Assembly: GCA_963792405.1 (NCBI GenBank)
Contig: CAWBVU010000005.1
Span: 1 to 64,000 of the forward strand
Length of the DNA: 64,000 bases
Reading direction: 5' to 3'
Source of the DNA: SZUA-442 sp963792405
GTDB lineage: Bacteria > Actinomycetota > Acidimicrobiia > Spongiisociales > UBA5794
Within the stretch, counting starts at the first letter, position 1. Every line of letters begins with the position of its first letter. Positions 24,604-36,947 of this stretch are shown piece after piece. The position numbers and the translations under genes were made by a program. The notes under the pieces are model-generated. The model did not search any database and had not been told where the DNA came from. It was given only the letters and a program-made list of their open reading frames with translations.

Positions 24604-25490
24604 TGTATGACCTCGCGCGCTTCCGCTACCTGGAAGTCCAGCGCCTCGCAAGGGAACTCGGCCGCCCAACCGACGAACTGCTGGCGCTGTACGTGATGGA
24701 GGGATTCGTGGCGCGCGTTTCCGAATCGAAATTCGCCGATCAGCTCGTCCTCAAGGGTGGCATGCTGATGAGCCATCTGGCTCAGCGGCGCCCGACCAGA
24801 GACATCGACATCCACACGATCGCGGTTTCGGGCAGCATCCCCGACATCGAGAAGGTCGTGATCGAGGTCGCAACAATCGATCTCGATGACGGAATCGTGT
24901 TCGACGCAGGCACCTTCGCCGCGGAGCAGATTCGTGAGGCGGCGGACTATCCGGGTGTACGCGTTTCGATGGACGCGCACCTCCATACGAGCCGCAATCG
25001 TTTGAAGCTCGACCTCAGTTTCGGCGACCCATCCGACCCCCAACCGGAACAGATCACACTTCAGCGCATCCTCCCAGACATGCCTCCACTCGTGATCCTC
25101 AGCTTCCCACTGACGATGGTGATTGCCGAGAAGATCGTCACGGCGGTGGCTCGTGGCACGGCGAACACCCGATGGCGTGATTTCGCGGACATCATCGCGA
25201 TCACGCGGGCCAATGAAGTCGATGGGGCGGTCCTTGTCCGATCAATCTCAGCGGTATCGGAGCACCGAGGCATCGAGCTTTCTCCGATCGCCAAAGTGAT
25301 CGACGACTACGTGGCAGTCGCCGACGACCGTTGGCGAGCGTGGCACACCAGCCAACCGTACGATGTCTCGGCGCCCGTCGAATTCGGTGACACACTCGCC
25401 GAGGTCTCCAGGTTCGCTGACCCGGCCATGGCCCACACAGCAGTGAACCTGCGATGGAGACCCGATTCTGGTTGGGGGAATGTCGGGTAG
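24603..25490 (+). CDS. abiEii: AbiEii-type nucleotidyltransferase toxin
   Basis: The protein has 295 residues. The nucleotidyltransferase motifs are LVLKGGMLMSHL (about 48-59) and RPTRDIDIH (63-71) with the catalytic aspartates D67 and D69, matching the AbiEii/DUF1814 family. Later motifs include the lysine-containing VIAEKIVTAV and RWRDFADI. Members add nucleotides to RNA such as tRNA and halt growth during phage infection. The start is ATG 24603, overlapping the abiEi stop; an earlier ATG in frame at 24318 lies inside abiEi. Confidence 0.85.
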   Translation: MYDLARFRYLEVQRLARELGRPTDELLALYVMEGFVARVSESKFADQLVLKGGMLMSHLAQRRPTRDIDIHTIAVSGSIPDIEKVVIEVATIDLDDGIVFDAGTFAAEQIREAADYPGVRVSMDAHLHTSRNRLKLDLSFGDPSDPQPEQITLQRILPDMPPLVILSFPLTMVIAEKIVTAVARGTANTRWRDFADIIAITRANEVDGAVLVRSISAVSEHRGIELSPIAKVIDDYVAVADDRWRAWHTSQPYDVSAPVEFGDTLAEVSRFADPAMAHTAVNLRWRPDSGWGNVG

Positions 25491-28400
25491 TCCGCCACGC
25501 TCAACGCCGGGAGTAGGCCCCACCGTCCGTGAACGTCAACCGTGGGCGAGATCCGAAAGTGGGTGGAGCGCCGGGCGTCGCGCCGCGCGATTCATGCGAA
25601 AGGGACGGGTCAGCGACAGTTGGTCCGCAGCGGCACGGCCTGACCGGGACGAACACGAACCGTCTCAGCGTTCCTGGCTTCGGCCAACCGATCCTCGACC
25701 GCCGCGCCCAGAACGGCTCCGGGCGACCTTCGTCGTTGTTCATGAACCACCAGCCACCGGGCCGCTCGGTGGATCGTCGGTCTCCACCTGATAGAACGTC
25801 CGTGGTATCGACATGTCCCTGCATTCCAGTTGAATCGCCTTGAACGAGCCTTCTCAAGTCCTCCATCGAGTATTCGCTACGCCAGGAATCCAGACGAATA
25901 CCTCGACAATCGTCATTATCGCTCCAAGGATCTTCTCTGAGGATCTGGAGCATGCGATGTCGAAGTGGCTCTTGTTGACCAGCCACTCCCCGATCATCGA
26001 CGCCGAGCAGCCTGGTGAGCGATCGTCGAAGCTGGCGTCGTCGCCGACAGTTCCAATGCTCGCGGCACTGGGTTCCCTTGATTCCGCTGACCTGGTTCAG
26101 ATCGCTGCATTGGTGCCAGTTCCAGGTTGCTGGACTGGCGCCTCAACGAAGCTTTTGACCGCCACCACGTTGTTGTCGTGCAGAGGATAAATCGATTCAC
26201 GATGCCGTCTTGCCTTCCGCTGGGCCGACCAGTTGCTGGCCGAAGTTCTCGGACCACGAATGCCGCAGCGACGTGGTGACGACGCTCGGCTCAGGCACTT
26301 CGAATTGTAGCCGATTCTCGCCGATCATCGACAGGTTCCGGAGTCGATGGATTGGCTTCCAGGCCGAGCCACGATGAACATGAACGCTCTCGCTCCAAGT
26401 ACCAGCTGACAGCGACGACGTCCAGCAGCACCCGCGCCCAGGACACCGTCTACCTGATCCGTCGAGCAGGCTCTGGAGAAGTTCAGCGCTTCGTCCGCTC
26501 ATAGCCACTTGTGTCGCGCAGATCGGCCCCTTGAAAGGATCCGGAAGCTCTCGCTGCCGCTCAGCGGCTCAGAAGCTTCGATGAACATCACAATCAGATG
26601 TTTCCGTTCCAGTGCGGTGTCGCAAGACCCTTGTAGACACGACTGCCGTACATCTCGAAGAACGCAATTCCAGGATTCCTTCTGCCATAGCGGTCCATCT
26701 ACAGCGTCTCCTGCCTTCCAGTTGAACCGTCCAATCTGGTCGTAGATGTCCTTGAATCCCTTAGGTCGCCGAGTTGCTGACCTGTACGGGGTGCCGTCGA
26801 TGCCGATGCTCGACGTGCGACCAGTCGTGGTTCCTCGATCTGTCGTAGCCGTCGATGGTGTTCATCTCGGAGTCCATGTAAACCGTCACGACGTCGCGAT
26901 CCGCATAGCGACACGATTCAGCACCGAATGGACCAGGATAGATCTCGGTCCCGCATGTCGTCGACGTGCAAGTTCGCGATCAAGTACGGTTTCGATCATT
27001 CGGCAGATTTGGTAGCAACGACATAGTCTCTTCGGAGACATCCAGTCGTCCTACGTTGAGCATCGGGAAGAGAACATCAACGAACAATCAACGGAAACAT
27101 GGTGATCTGGTCGAAGCTTTGATCTTTGCCGATGGCGCGACCAGTGCACATCGTGACTCCATAGGCGGCGGCGGGCGGCGCTCCGGCACATCACGGTCGT
27201 TGAAGTCGAGGGACTGCAAGCATTCGAATAGGGCTAAGGATGGCGAAGTACAGCTTGGCCATTCGCACAGTGACACGATCTCGAAGCATCCGGTCGGATC
27301 AGTCGGCGAGGACGACGCTCAGCGCCGAATTCTCGATTCGTGCGGCGTCTTGAATCGATGCGTTTTCTGCATAGCAACTCAGCCAGCCGAGCAGCCAATC
27401 GATGCACAATTCGATCGACTTTGCCGATGAACTCGACCACGAGATCCTCTCGGCCGTCGCAGGCCGAGAGAAGTCGTCGTGAAGTCGTCTCGGCCGCCTC
27501 AGGTGCTTCAGGACGAGCCGGCACGCCAACGAGGCTTGAGCTTTTCGTCGCACGTCGCCTCGATTCCGTCGAGGTCGTCGAGATCATGGTGCTAAAGTTG
27601 AACACATCCTTCCCTGGCCCAGTAGAGACGAAGACGCATCCTTCATAGGCGCTTCAAGGCGTCGGCTCTTCGGAGGAACCAATGACTCCCTGACGTGGTT
27701 TTATACGTTCACACGCTCCGGAAGTTCGACGTGGAACGAGCTCCAGCCCCAGAGACTCGTCTCGGTTCCAGCCGTTCGAGAGCAACGAGAGGGCGCCCGA
27801 GACGAATCGATTGGCGTACGGGTTTCGCCGATAGCCGGTCTCGCTACTTCGTGTCGATCCGTCGGCATTGACGCGCGATGAGGTCGCTGACTGAATCGCT
27901 GCGTTACGGAGAACGATGACGTCGAGCAGATCATCCTCGCGCCAGCGAAGCTCTTGCCGCAGAGGCCATCACCGATCACGCTGAGAGTTCTTGGCTCGTT
28001 CCTACGTGGCCGAGGTCACGTTGAATTCGTCAGTTTGCTTGAGTTAGCAGTAACCCGATCTCTCGAGTTCAGCCATGATGCTCAATACCAGGTTGGTCTC
28101 CAATATTCCCTTGAGCAATCACAGCCAGTCTTACAGCGTCAGTCTTGTTCGACGGCTTTGCCGACCGTGAGACGAAGTTGCTCGGACGTTACATCATTCC
28201 CTTCTCAACCAGCACGATCTCTTCAGCTTTCCGGTCCCAGATCATTAGACCGCTGATGGCTTCGCACAGGATCTTGAGGAGCGACAGACGGGAAACTCCA
28301 AGAGCAATCGTACGTCCGGGTCCGGATGAGCCCGTAGTAGATGCTTCCTGAGCATCGATTCACGATCTTCGAGACCAATGCTCTCTCTCGACGTAGCCTT

Positions 28401-29287
28401 TCATCATTCGACTTCAGATCAGCTCTTCATGGGCCGACGACACGTCGGCGCTCTCCCAACGTCTCGAAGCTCCGAAGCCTTCGTTCGGACGGTGAATTCG
28501 CGGCCTTGCGCAGCGGCACGGTCACCCTCGTTGATGCCATCTCTGCGAGGGCGCCGACGTCCGGCGCCTTGGCATCCAGGCGATATCCGAGGCCTCGTAG
28601 CAAGTTGCTCCCGATCGGAGCGAGGCATGCGGTTCGGATCGCGTCCAATGGATCAACTCTGAAGGTGGAGCCGCGAGGACCAGTCAGCGCCGAGCTACCG
28701 TCGGACGGCATGTGACGTTTGCATCGCACATGAAATACGTCTTCCCGTTCCCCACGAACCAGTCATCAGCAGCAATGCGTGCTCAACCAAGTTCACCTGT
28801 GACATCATTCGAGATACCGATCGACGAACCCACCACCGACTCGAGTCGACGCACGTGTTTCCTGACGGAGACGACTCTCTAGCTACCTGATCATCGACCT
28901 TGTCGTCGTTGAGCTGGACGCTCAAAGATTGCTCCGAGCTCGCTAGAGCGCAGCCCAAACCAGCTTGATCTCCGTCGAGGAATTCCAACTTGTTCCTGAT
29001 CGGCCTCGACCTATTGATCGAGCGAAGCCGTATACATCATCACGACGAGCAGGGTGTGACCCTGCGACGAGATGAATGCCAAATAGACGGTGCCACGTGT
29101 CGTTCAGACCTACATGAGTTCGAGGATCAGATGGAAGTTTGTTGAGTATCCATCCAGACACCCAGCGCATTCACCGCGTCGACGATGGTCATCTCGATAT
29201 TTGGAGATATGAGATAGATGCCGGGCATGTGAGCAGCGGCCGCGTTGATGGCGATTTCATTCTGCGGCGTCAGCTCTCGAACTTTGG
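25491..29287. other. 3.8 kb of unassigned, lower-G+C sequence; possible shredded coding sequence on minus strand
   Basis: No open frame here has a recognisable domain. G+C is about 45-55% in the two lines I counted, well below the flanks. On the minus strand several short pieces read like protein in changing frames, for example ELTPQNEIAINAAAA near 29275, LRQELRWREDDLL near 27955, and IGRFNWKAGD near 26720. At this G+C such pieces also arise by chance, so I do not call a gene. It directly follows the error-rich restriction operon and may be a further operon gene destroyed by indels. Confidence 0.4.
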
Positions 29288-30037
29288 TTAATTCCTCGCC
29301 CGGCGGATCCGTCGGTGATTCCCGGTTTCCTGCGCGAGCGGCGACTCGTTGAGGTGGTCGCGGCGGCTGCGCCAGTCCGGCAGGTAGCCGTCCATGAGCT
29401 TGGTGAACCGCTCGCCGTGGCCGCGTTCAAGTAGTGGGTCATCTCGTGGACGACGATGTACTCGAGGCAGTCGGGGTGCTTCTTCGCCAGTTCGACGTTG
29501 AACCAGATGTGGCCGGTCTCGCGGTTGCAGGAACCCCACTTGGTCTTCATGCGTCGGATGGTCCACCTGGGCACCTGACACTCCCGATCCGCTGCTCCCA
29601 CTTCGCGATGAGCGCGGGGATTCGCTGCGGAGCTGTTCGCGGTACCAGCGGTCGAGGAACTCCCGCCGCTGTCGGCCGACGTGCCCTGCGGGACGTAGAG
29701 GACGAGCCGTTCGCCGTCAGCTCGAGGTGCGCACGTCCGGGTCGCTCGATGACCTTCAGACGGAGGCGGATGCCCCAGACGTAGTGGGACTCGCCGGTGA
29801 CCATTTCGCGTGTCGGACTGCCGATCGAGCGTCCTGGAGTTCCTCGCGCTGCCGCTTGATCCACGGCAGCCGCTGGATGACGGCCAGGCGCACCTGGTCG
29901 TCGTCGAGGCGGTCCGGTGCGGCGACCCGGACGCGACCCATGGGTGGGTAGACGCCGATGTGCAGGTTCTTGATGTCCTTGTAGACGACGTCGACGTCGA
30001 TGCCGCGAACGGTGAGGAAGGCGCTAGCGGTACTCAT
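29288..30037 (-). pseudogene. YgjP/SprT-like zinc metallopeptidase (DUF45), frame broken
   Basis: The start is ATG 30037, overlapping the hsdR stop by 14 bases. The first part (SAFLTVRGIDVDVVYKDIKN, VRLAVIQRLPWIKRQREEL) runs to about 29820. The middle (GESHYVWGIRLRLKVIERPG) lies in a second frame to about 29710, and the catalytic part (MKTKWGSC, IVVHEMTHYL, HGHGERF) in others to stop 29288. HEMTH is the zinc site and W-G-S-C is typical of the YgjP (DUF45) family, often encoded beside type I restriction genes. At least three indels are needed to restore one frame. Confidence 0.7.
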
Positions 30038-33000
30038 CGCGCGCCTTCACCAGGTCGAACAGTTCATCGAGCCGCTCGAAGTCAGTCAGGCAGCGTCCGC
30101 CCGGATGGCGTCGCTTGACGAGTCGTTCCTTCATCGAGTTGCCAACCCAGCAGTCGGGCTTGGTGTGCCGGACGACCGTGTCGACCTCGATCGCGAGGTG
30201 GTCGTCCGGGACGAAGAAGTCGACCAGGGCCTCGCCGGGCACCGTTGTCGGCCCACTCGGGATACTCGGTGTCGGACTCGCCCTTGCCGAGCTTCGGCGG
30301 CCTGTTCGAGGAGCTGCGCCAGGTACTGCCTTGTAGTCGAGCGCGCCCTTGCGGCGTTCTTCGAGCAGGGCATCGAGGAGCTCGCGACATCTGGTCGTAG
30401 TACTTCGGGTTCAGCGGCGCGCTCGTCGATGATCACCTTGCGCATGTTGTTGGTGATCGTCTCGGCGACGGCCTCGGGGTCCTTCTTGATGCCTTCGGGC
30501 AGCTTGTCGATCGCGCCCGCGCCGAGCTGGACGATGAGCTGGATCAGTCCGGTGTCCTCGAAGTCGGAGATCGACTCTCTGACGGATTGGCGCTGATGTA
30601 GGTGTCGAGCAGGAGGCGCATGCCCGCTTCGTACTGCTTGAAGTCGACGTCTTCCCCAGCGCCGAGCTTCACTTCGTCGCGCACGTTGGCGTAGTGGGCG
30701 ATCTCCGCCTTGATCGCGTCGGCCTCGCGTCGCGTGTAGCCAGCGGCGGTCATCTCGTTGGCGAGGTTGCCGTAGGCGCGAGCCAGCGCAGCGACGGACT
30801 TGTAGAGCTCGACTCGCTTCGGTTCGTTGGCCTTGAGCTGCTCGGCGTTGCCCTGCTCCGTCGGCGCAGAAGTACTGCTGGTACTGCAGGGTGCCCTTCG
30901 GCGGCGCGACGGGTTCGCAGAGGGCGCGGATCTTCTCCAACGCCTCGTCGAGGTCCTCACGGGCCTTGTCGATCCGGTCGGAGAGCAGACCTTCGATGTC
31001 GTGCTTCTCGTAGCCGTCGAGCGCGCCGCTGGTGTAGTCGGTGATGGCGTCTCGAGGGAGTTGAAGAGGTCCGGTAGTCGACGATGTAGCCGTAGTCCTT
31101 GTCGTCGCCGTCGAGGCGGTTGACGCGGCAGATCGCCTGGAACAGGCCGTGGTCGCTGCATCTTCTTGTCGATGTACAGGTAGGTCGCACTCGGAGCGTC
31201 GAAGCCGGTCAGGAGCTTGTCGACGACGATCAGCAGTCGCATCTGGCCGGGGTTGTTGACGAACTGCTCCTTGACCTCGCTTCTCGAACTGCTCGACCTT
31301 GTCCACGGCCGCGTCCTCGGGCTCATCGAAGTGATCGGCCAGCATCTGCCGGTAGATGTCGTACTGGCGGAGCTTCTCGGTCGCGCCCTCGCCGGAGTCC
31401 TCCTTGGAGATGTCGCCGGCGTTGGGTTCGTAGCAGGTGACGATGGCGCACTTGCCCTTGAAACCGGCGTGGCAGAACAGCTCGTAGAACTTGCAGGCCT
31501 GGTAGATGCTCGATCCGACGAGCATGGCGTTGCCGCGCCCGTCCATCAGCCGGGGCTTGGTCTCCATGTCGAAGCAGGATGTCGTTGACGATCTGCTGGG
31601 CGCGCGGCTCGGAGCTGACGACCTTCTGCATGGTGCCCCAGCGCTTCTTCAGCTCGGCCTTGGACAGGTCGGTCATGCCCTTGGTCTTGGCCTCGAACCA
31701 CGTGTCGACCTTGGCGGGAGACGTCAGGTCCTGGTCGATGTTGCGGGCCTCGTAGCGCAGGTCGAGCACGACGCCGTCCTCGACGGCCTCGTCGAACTTG
31801 TAGGTGTGGATGAACGAGCCGAAGGTCTCGATGCTCGTTTCCTTGTCCGCCTTGAGCAGCGGCGTGCCGGTGAAGCCGATGAACATCGCCTCGGGCAGCA
31901 GCTGCTTCATCGCGTCGTGCATCTTCCCGGACTGCGTGCGGTGGGCCTCGTCCACGAAGACGAACAGGTTGCCCTTCGCCGTGAAATCCTTCGGGATCAT
32001 CGCGCTGAGCTCAGCGATGAAGTCGGCCTCGGCCTCGTCGCGGTCCTCGTCGTCTCGGAGCCGCGGAACTTGTGGACCAGGGAGCAGATCAGCCACTCGG
32101 TCGAGCTCTGTTCAGGGTGGCCAGCAGGTCGGCACCCGCTGGTGGTGCGGTAGATCTGCTCGTTGACGCCGTTGAAGACGCCCTCGATCTGCTCGTCGAG
32201 TTCGGTGCGGTCGGTGATCAGCAGGACCCTCGCGTCGTCCTGGTGCTCACGGATCCACTTGGCCAGCCAGACCATCGTCAGGCGACTTGCCCGACCCCTG
32301 GGTGTGCCAGATGATGCCGCCCTCACGCTTGGCGACCCGCTCCTGTGCGGCCTTCACGCCGAAGTACTGGTTGTGGCGGCAGGTCTTCTTGACACCGGCG
32401 TCGAAGACCATGAAGTCGTGGATGAGCTCCAGGAGTCGCTCCTTGCGAGCACAGCTGCGTCAGTGCGCGATCGAGCGGCTCCTCGATGTCGACGGTCTTC
32501 CTCCACGCCAGCCAGTACTTCTCCGGGGTGTCGATGACGCCGTAGCGCAGACCCTCGACGTCGTTGCCGGCCATCACCAGCTGCACGGTCGTGAAGAACG
32601 GCCGGATGAACTCCGGCTTCTGGTTGCCGATCGTCTGCCGGATGCCCTCCGAGACGGCGACCTTCGATCGCTTCAGCTCGAGTGGTCCCGACGGCGATGC
32701 CGTTGACGTAGAGCACGACGTCGGGTCGCTTGGTGTGCTGCCGCGCGACCGTGACCTCCTCGGCGACCGCGAAGTGGTTCGCCTCGGGTTCTTCCAGTCG
32801 ATCAGCCAGACCGTCTCGGTCTGCTCGCCGATGCCGGGCTTGACCTTCACGCCGTAGCGGAGCAAGCCGGTAGACGTCCTGCGTTGGCCTCGTAGAGATC
32901 GCGGCCACCACCGAGCGAGGCGTCGCTCTTCGAGCTGGTCGATCGCCTTGTTGATCAGGTTGTCGTCGTAGCCGCGGGCCGGAGGTTCTGCGTGCAGCAG

Positions 33001-33129
33001 CTCGACCTCGACGTTCGAGTTGCCCTCGCGGTACTCCCAGTTGCCGAGGTACTCGTAGCCGAGCTGCTCCCGAAGAAGCTTGAGCACACGATCCTGCGTC
33101 TTGCGCTCGATCTGGCCGACGTCGCTCAT
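30024..33129 (-). pseudogene. hsdR: Type I restriction endonuclease subunit R, multiple frameshifts
   Basis: The start is ATG 33129 with GAGGAGG before it (MSDVGQIERKTQDRVLKLL). The nuclease region, Walker A (WHTQGSGKS near 32290), DEAD-box-like FVDEAHRTQSGKM near 31940, FIGFTGTPLL near 31875, helicase motifs (LIVVDKLLTGFDAP near 31205) and the C-terminal domain (VDFFVPDDHLAIEVD near 30200) follow in correct order across three frames. Restoring the frame at Walker A needs removal of one C from TCGCCTG. The total length matches a complete HsdR of about 1030 residues. Broken frames are most likely sequence errors. Confidence 0.82.
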
Positions 33130-33141
33130 GACGCGACCTCC

Positions 33142-34380
33142 TCACAGGCAGGCGAGTGCGGCCCGTCAGCAGCTCCTGCATCATGCCCTTCTTGACGTGC
33201 CGTGCCTTCGCTGAGCGGCTCTGAGCAGGAGTGTCGATCTCGCAGTCGGCATCGGCGATAGCACCGCTGCAATCGCATCCTGCTCGTCGAGTCGGAGCAG
33301 GAAGATCTCACTCTCGAATCGCCGGCCAGCGCATGCCCGTATGACGTCGGACCTGTACCGCGTGCACCCGTCCAGCTGCGAGCCGGTCTGAACTCGCGAT
33401 CGGCGCACTGTCGCATAGCCGTCGGCGAGGAACACCGGATCGAACTGACTCGCGATCGCCAGAGCACGATGACGTCGACCGCCAGCGACGGCAGTGCACC
33501 GTACCGATGTCCGCGACGACACTTGCCGAGTCATCCCGAGACTCTCCGGATCAGCACGAGCAATCGCCCGATCTCAGAGGCAGAGCCGAGTGAGCGACTT
33601 CGTGGTACACGACCGAATTCACGCCGTCGCGCGAAGTCGGCTCAGAGGCGATGTAGAATCTCGCCATAGCGGATGCCGTGCGCCAGACTTGCGCACGACA
33701 GCGCGCTTCACGCGACGACCTTGCGACAACGTCGCCGAGGGCTCCAGGCTCGACGCCACATCGCCGTTGAAGCCGGGGAGGCGCGTCTTGCCGGTGAGGA
33801 GCTGCTGCATCATGCCCTGCTTGATCGCCTGCTTCTTGACGATCATCCGTTCGAGAGTTCGATGCAGCGGTCCGACGTCATGTAGGCGTGCGACGATCGC
33901 GTCGCTGCTTCAGCCTCGCCAGGCAAGAGCACACGGAAGCTGTTGCAAGCTGCTGTTGGTGACCTGGTTGATCGTCGCACCGAGAGTGTTCGTCGATCTG
34001 GCGCTTGAAAGTCGTCAGGACTGGAAGAAGTACTGGAGGAACGGGTTCGATTCAGATCGGTAGACAGCCATGAACGCACCGAAGGTCTGACCATCGACGC
34101 GGCGGTCGAGCATGACGCTCTTGCCGATCAGTTGGCGACTGCCGTTCCGAACACAGATCAGGACGTCGTTCACGCGTACGCGGATCCTGTCGGGATCGGG
34201 CGGTCGACGTACACGTTGTCATCGAGATGCAGATCGCCATCCTGGATGTTGCGAGGAACGAAGGACCAGCGCGCCGCGATCGCCTGCACATCGTCCGGGT
34301 CATAGGTAAGCCCGATCAAGCCTGGCCGATGTCGCCACAGTTGCACCATGGGCCACGTCGACAGTATCGGAAACGGTCAT
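33142..34380 (-). pseudogene. hsdS: Type I restriction specificity subunit S, multiple frameshifts
   Basis: The ATG at 34380 overlaps the hsdM stop (ATGA). Recognisable pieces in order are DVLICVRNGSRQLIGKSV near 34160, MAVYRSESNPFLQYF near 34060, and the central conserved helix ending QAIKQGMMQQLLTGKTRLPGF near 33780. A second target-recognition half follows, and the matching C-terminal helix KKGMMQELLTGRTRLP is near 33160. Two halves each ending in LLTGxTRLP are the hallmark of HsdS. The stop (TGA 33142-33144) is inferred after correcting one indel. The recognition sequence cannot be deduced. Confidence 0.78.
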
Positions 34381-36832
34381 CGGACCCCCATGTCCGCGAG
34401 GTGACTCGGACACCTTGGCTTCGAGCTTCTCCAGCTCGCGTCGAGGTCTCCGACGGTTTCGGCGTAGCGTTCGCCGAGCTGCTGGATGCGGGCGACGAGG
34501 TCGAGCGTGAGCGCGTTGACCTCGCCAGACGACTCGCTCGCGGATGGTGGCAGCCCACTTGTCATCGAGTACGAGGGTCTCGACGTCGGCCTCGGTGAGG
34601 TCGCCGTACTTGCTTGAGGGTGGCGTGTCGAGGTCGGCCTGGGCTTCCTTGGCGGCCTTCTTGGCGGCGGCTTCGGCGTCGTAGAGCGCGATGAGGTGCT
34701 GCAAGTGCCTTGATCTCGTCAGGGTCGGCCGGACTCGCGCTTGGCCTCTCGCAGTCGAGCCGTGGCGAGGCGCCTTGCTGATCTTGTCGTCGTCCATCGC
34801 CTCGGCGAGGAGCCCTTCGTCGCCAGCGTGCTCTTCGACGTACTCCTCGACAGCTTGGCTGCTGCTTCGGCCTCGGCGTTGAGTTCGTCGACGCGCGCCT
34901 GGTCGTCAGCGAAGTAGCGGGCGACGACGAGGGCGGGCGGGATGAGGTCCATCTTGTACTTCGTGGCTTCTTCGGCCGGTGCCGATCACGAGGTCGGGGT
35001 CTCGGAGAGCTTGCGGTCCTTGTCCTCGATCGTCGGGCGCGGCTTGGCCGCGGCAGCCCAGCCTTCGTTCATGATGAGGAAGACGTCGTCGTGCATGACG
35101 TCTCGTGCCAGTAGCTCATGAGCTGCTCGTAGACGTCGTACTCGTCGAGCAGCGGCACGGACTTGAAGCGGCCGAGCAGGTCGTCGCTGATCGTGGCGAT
35201 GAGCGTCGCTCGGTCGGGTGTCGGCGGTGATCGCGGCAAGGCTCGTCGCGATGGGCGTCGAACCAGTCGGTCGACGATCCCGCGACGCTCGTCTGCGAAC
35301 TTCTGGAACTCGGGCGAGTCGAGGACGACCTGCTGGACGTCGGTCGACGTCGACGGCCAGGTCGATGTAGCCGGGGCGGTTCGGCTTGAACAGCTGCGAC
35401 GCGCAGCTGCGGGAAGACGTCCCAGTAGTCGGCTCAGGGCGTCGATGTCGCGGTCGGGGATGCCGCCGTGCAGGTGGGCGTGGAGGTCTTGCAGGTCCTC
35501 GGGCTCGGAGGAGTCGATGTAGCGAGGGATGTTCAGGTTGAAGTCGTTCTTCGGATCGGCGATCTCGCTGATCGGCACCATGCGGGAGTAGCGCGTCGAT
35601 CTCGGTCTGCTTGTTGAAGACGTCGACGATCTTGTGGATGTCCTGGCTGCGCAGCCGGTTCTTGTTGCCGTCCTTCATGAAGCCCTTGGAGGCGTCGATC
35701 ATGAAGATGCCGGTGCGGGCCTGGGCGTTCTCCTTGTCGAGGACGACGATGCAGGCCGGGATGCCGGTGCCGTAGAAGAGGTTCGGCGGCAGGCCGATGA
35801 TGCCCTTGATGTAGCCGCGCTCGATGCAGGTGCCTTGCGGATCGTCGGCTTCGTCGTTGCCGCGGAACAGCACGCCGTGCGGCAGGATGACCGCCGCCTT
35901 GCCGGTGCTCTTGAGCGACTTGAGGATGTGCAGCAGGAAGGCGTAGTCGCCGTTCTTGGCCGGCGGGACGCCGTACTCGAAGCGGCCGTAAGTCGTTCTC
36001 GCAGAGCCGTTGCTCCAGGACTTGGCCGAGAACGGCGGATTGGCGACGGCGAAGTCGAAGGTCTTGAGCTGTGTCGCCGTTGTTGAAGTGCGGGCTGGCG
36101 ATGCGTGTCGCCCTTGCCGGATGTCGGCGATCTCGTTGCCGTGCAGGATCATGTTCATCCTGGCCAGCGCCCAGGTGGCGTTGTCCTTCTCCTGCCCGTA
36201 GATCGTGATGCCGCGCGGGCGCCTCGTCGGCCACCTTGAGCAGCAGCGAGCCGGAGCCGCAGGTCGGGTCGTAGATGGTCTGGTCCTGCTTGGTGTCCGG
36301 CGCCGATGCCGACGACCTTGGCCAGGATCCGCGAGACCTCGGCCGGCGTGTAGAACTGACCCTTGCTCTTGCCGGACTCGGTGGCGAAGTGCCGCATCAG
36401 GTACTCGTAGGCGTCGCCGAGCAGGTCGTCGCCCTCGGCCCGGCTGCCGCGGAAGTCGAGGTCGTCGAAGATCGAGACCAGCTTGGAGAGCCGGTCCTGC
36501 ATCTCCTTGCCCTTGCCGAGCTTCTCCTCGTCGTTGAAGTCGGCCTGGTCGATGACCTTCTGCAGGTCGTTGGCCTCGGCGAGCTTGCCGATGATCTTGT
36601 TGATCTTGTCGCCGATCTCCTTGTCGCCCTTGAGCGGCGACCATGTCGTCGAAGCGAGCCGCCCTCGGGCACGTCGATGAGGCTGTTCGGGTCGGCCTTG
36701 CGCCTTGTCCGAGACGTACTTCACGAACAGCAGCGTGAGGATGTAGTCCTTGTACTGCGACGCGTCCATGCCGCCGCGCAGCTCGTCGCAGCTCTTCCAG
36801 AGCGAGCTGTAGAGTTCGGATTTCTTCAGCAT
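34377..36832 (-). pseudogene. hsdM: Type I restriction-modification DNA methyltransferase subunit M, multiple frameshifts
   Basis: The start is ATG 36832 (MLKKSELYSSLWKSCDELRGG). N-terminal helices, SAM-binding and catalytic NPPF (FDFAVANPPFSAKSW near 36045), HGVLFRGNDEAD near 35870, LPPNLFYGTGIPACIVVLDK near 35770 and a long helical C-terminal tail (ELEKLEAKV near 34430) appear in order in three frames. Breaks near 36702, 36652 and 36637 each fit one extra base, and together they restore frame. The stop at 34377 overlaps hsdS. The full length would be about 800 residues, normal for HsdM with a C-terminal extension. Confidence 0.85.
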
Positions 36833-36861
36833 TGTCGGCTGCCTCGTGGGACGGGTTCGAG

Positions 36862-36882
36862 CAATGATCCCACAATGATCCC
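36862..36882. promoter_or_regulatory. Direct repeat CAATGATCCC in the hsdM-ardA divergent region
   Basis: CAATGATCCC occurs at 36862-36871 and 36873-36882, 11 bases apart (one helical turn), between the divergent hsdM and ardA starts. It is a candidate operator that could control both. Confidence 0.45.
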
Positions 36883-36935
36883 GTCACACTGGTCCGTCTC
36901 CGGACGGGGTACTGGATCGGGGGGTCCATTTCGCG

Positions 36936-36941
36936 TAGAAG
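36936..36941 (+). promoter_or_regulatory. -10-like TAGAAG before ardA GTG start
   Basis: TAGAAG stands six bases before GTG 36948, the same hexamer and spacing as at vapB. Confidence 0.4.
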
Positions 36942-36947
36942 GTAGGA

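Noticed and set aside
29257..36832. Treating the restriction genes as natural pseudogenes
   Set aside because: Motifs remain in order at full length and breaks are single extra bases within one bounded patch, which fits sequencing error better; not proven.
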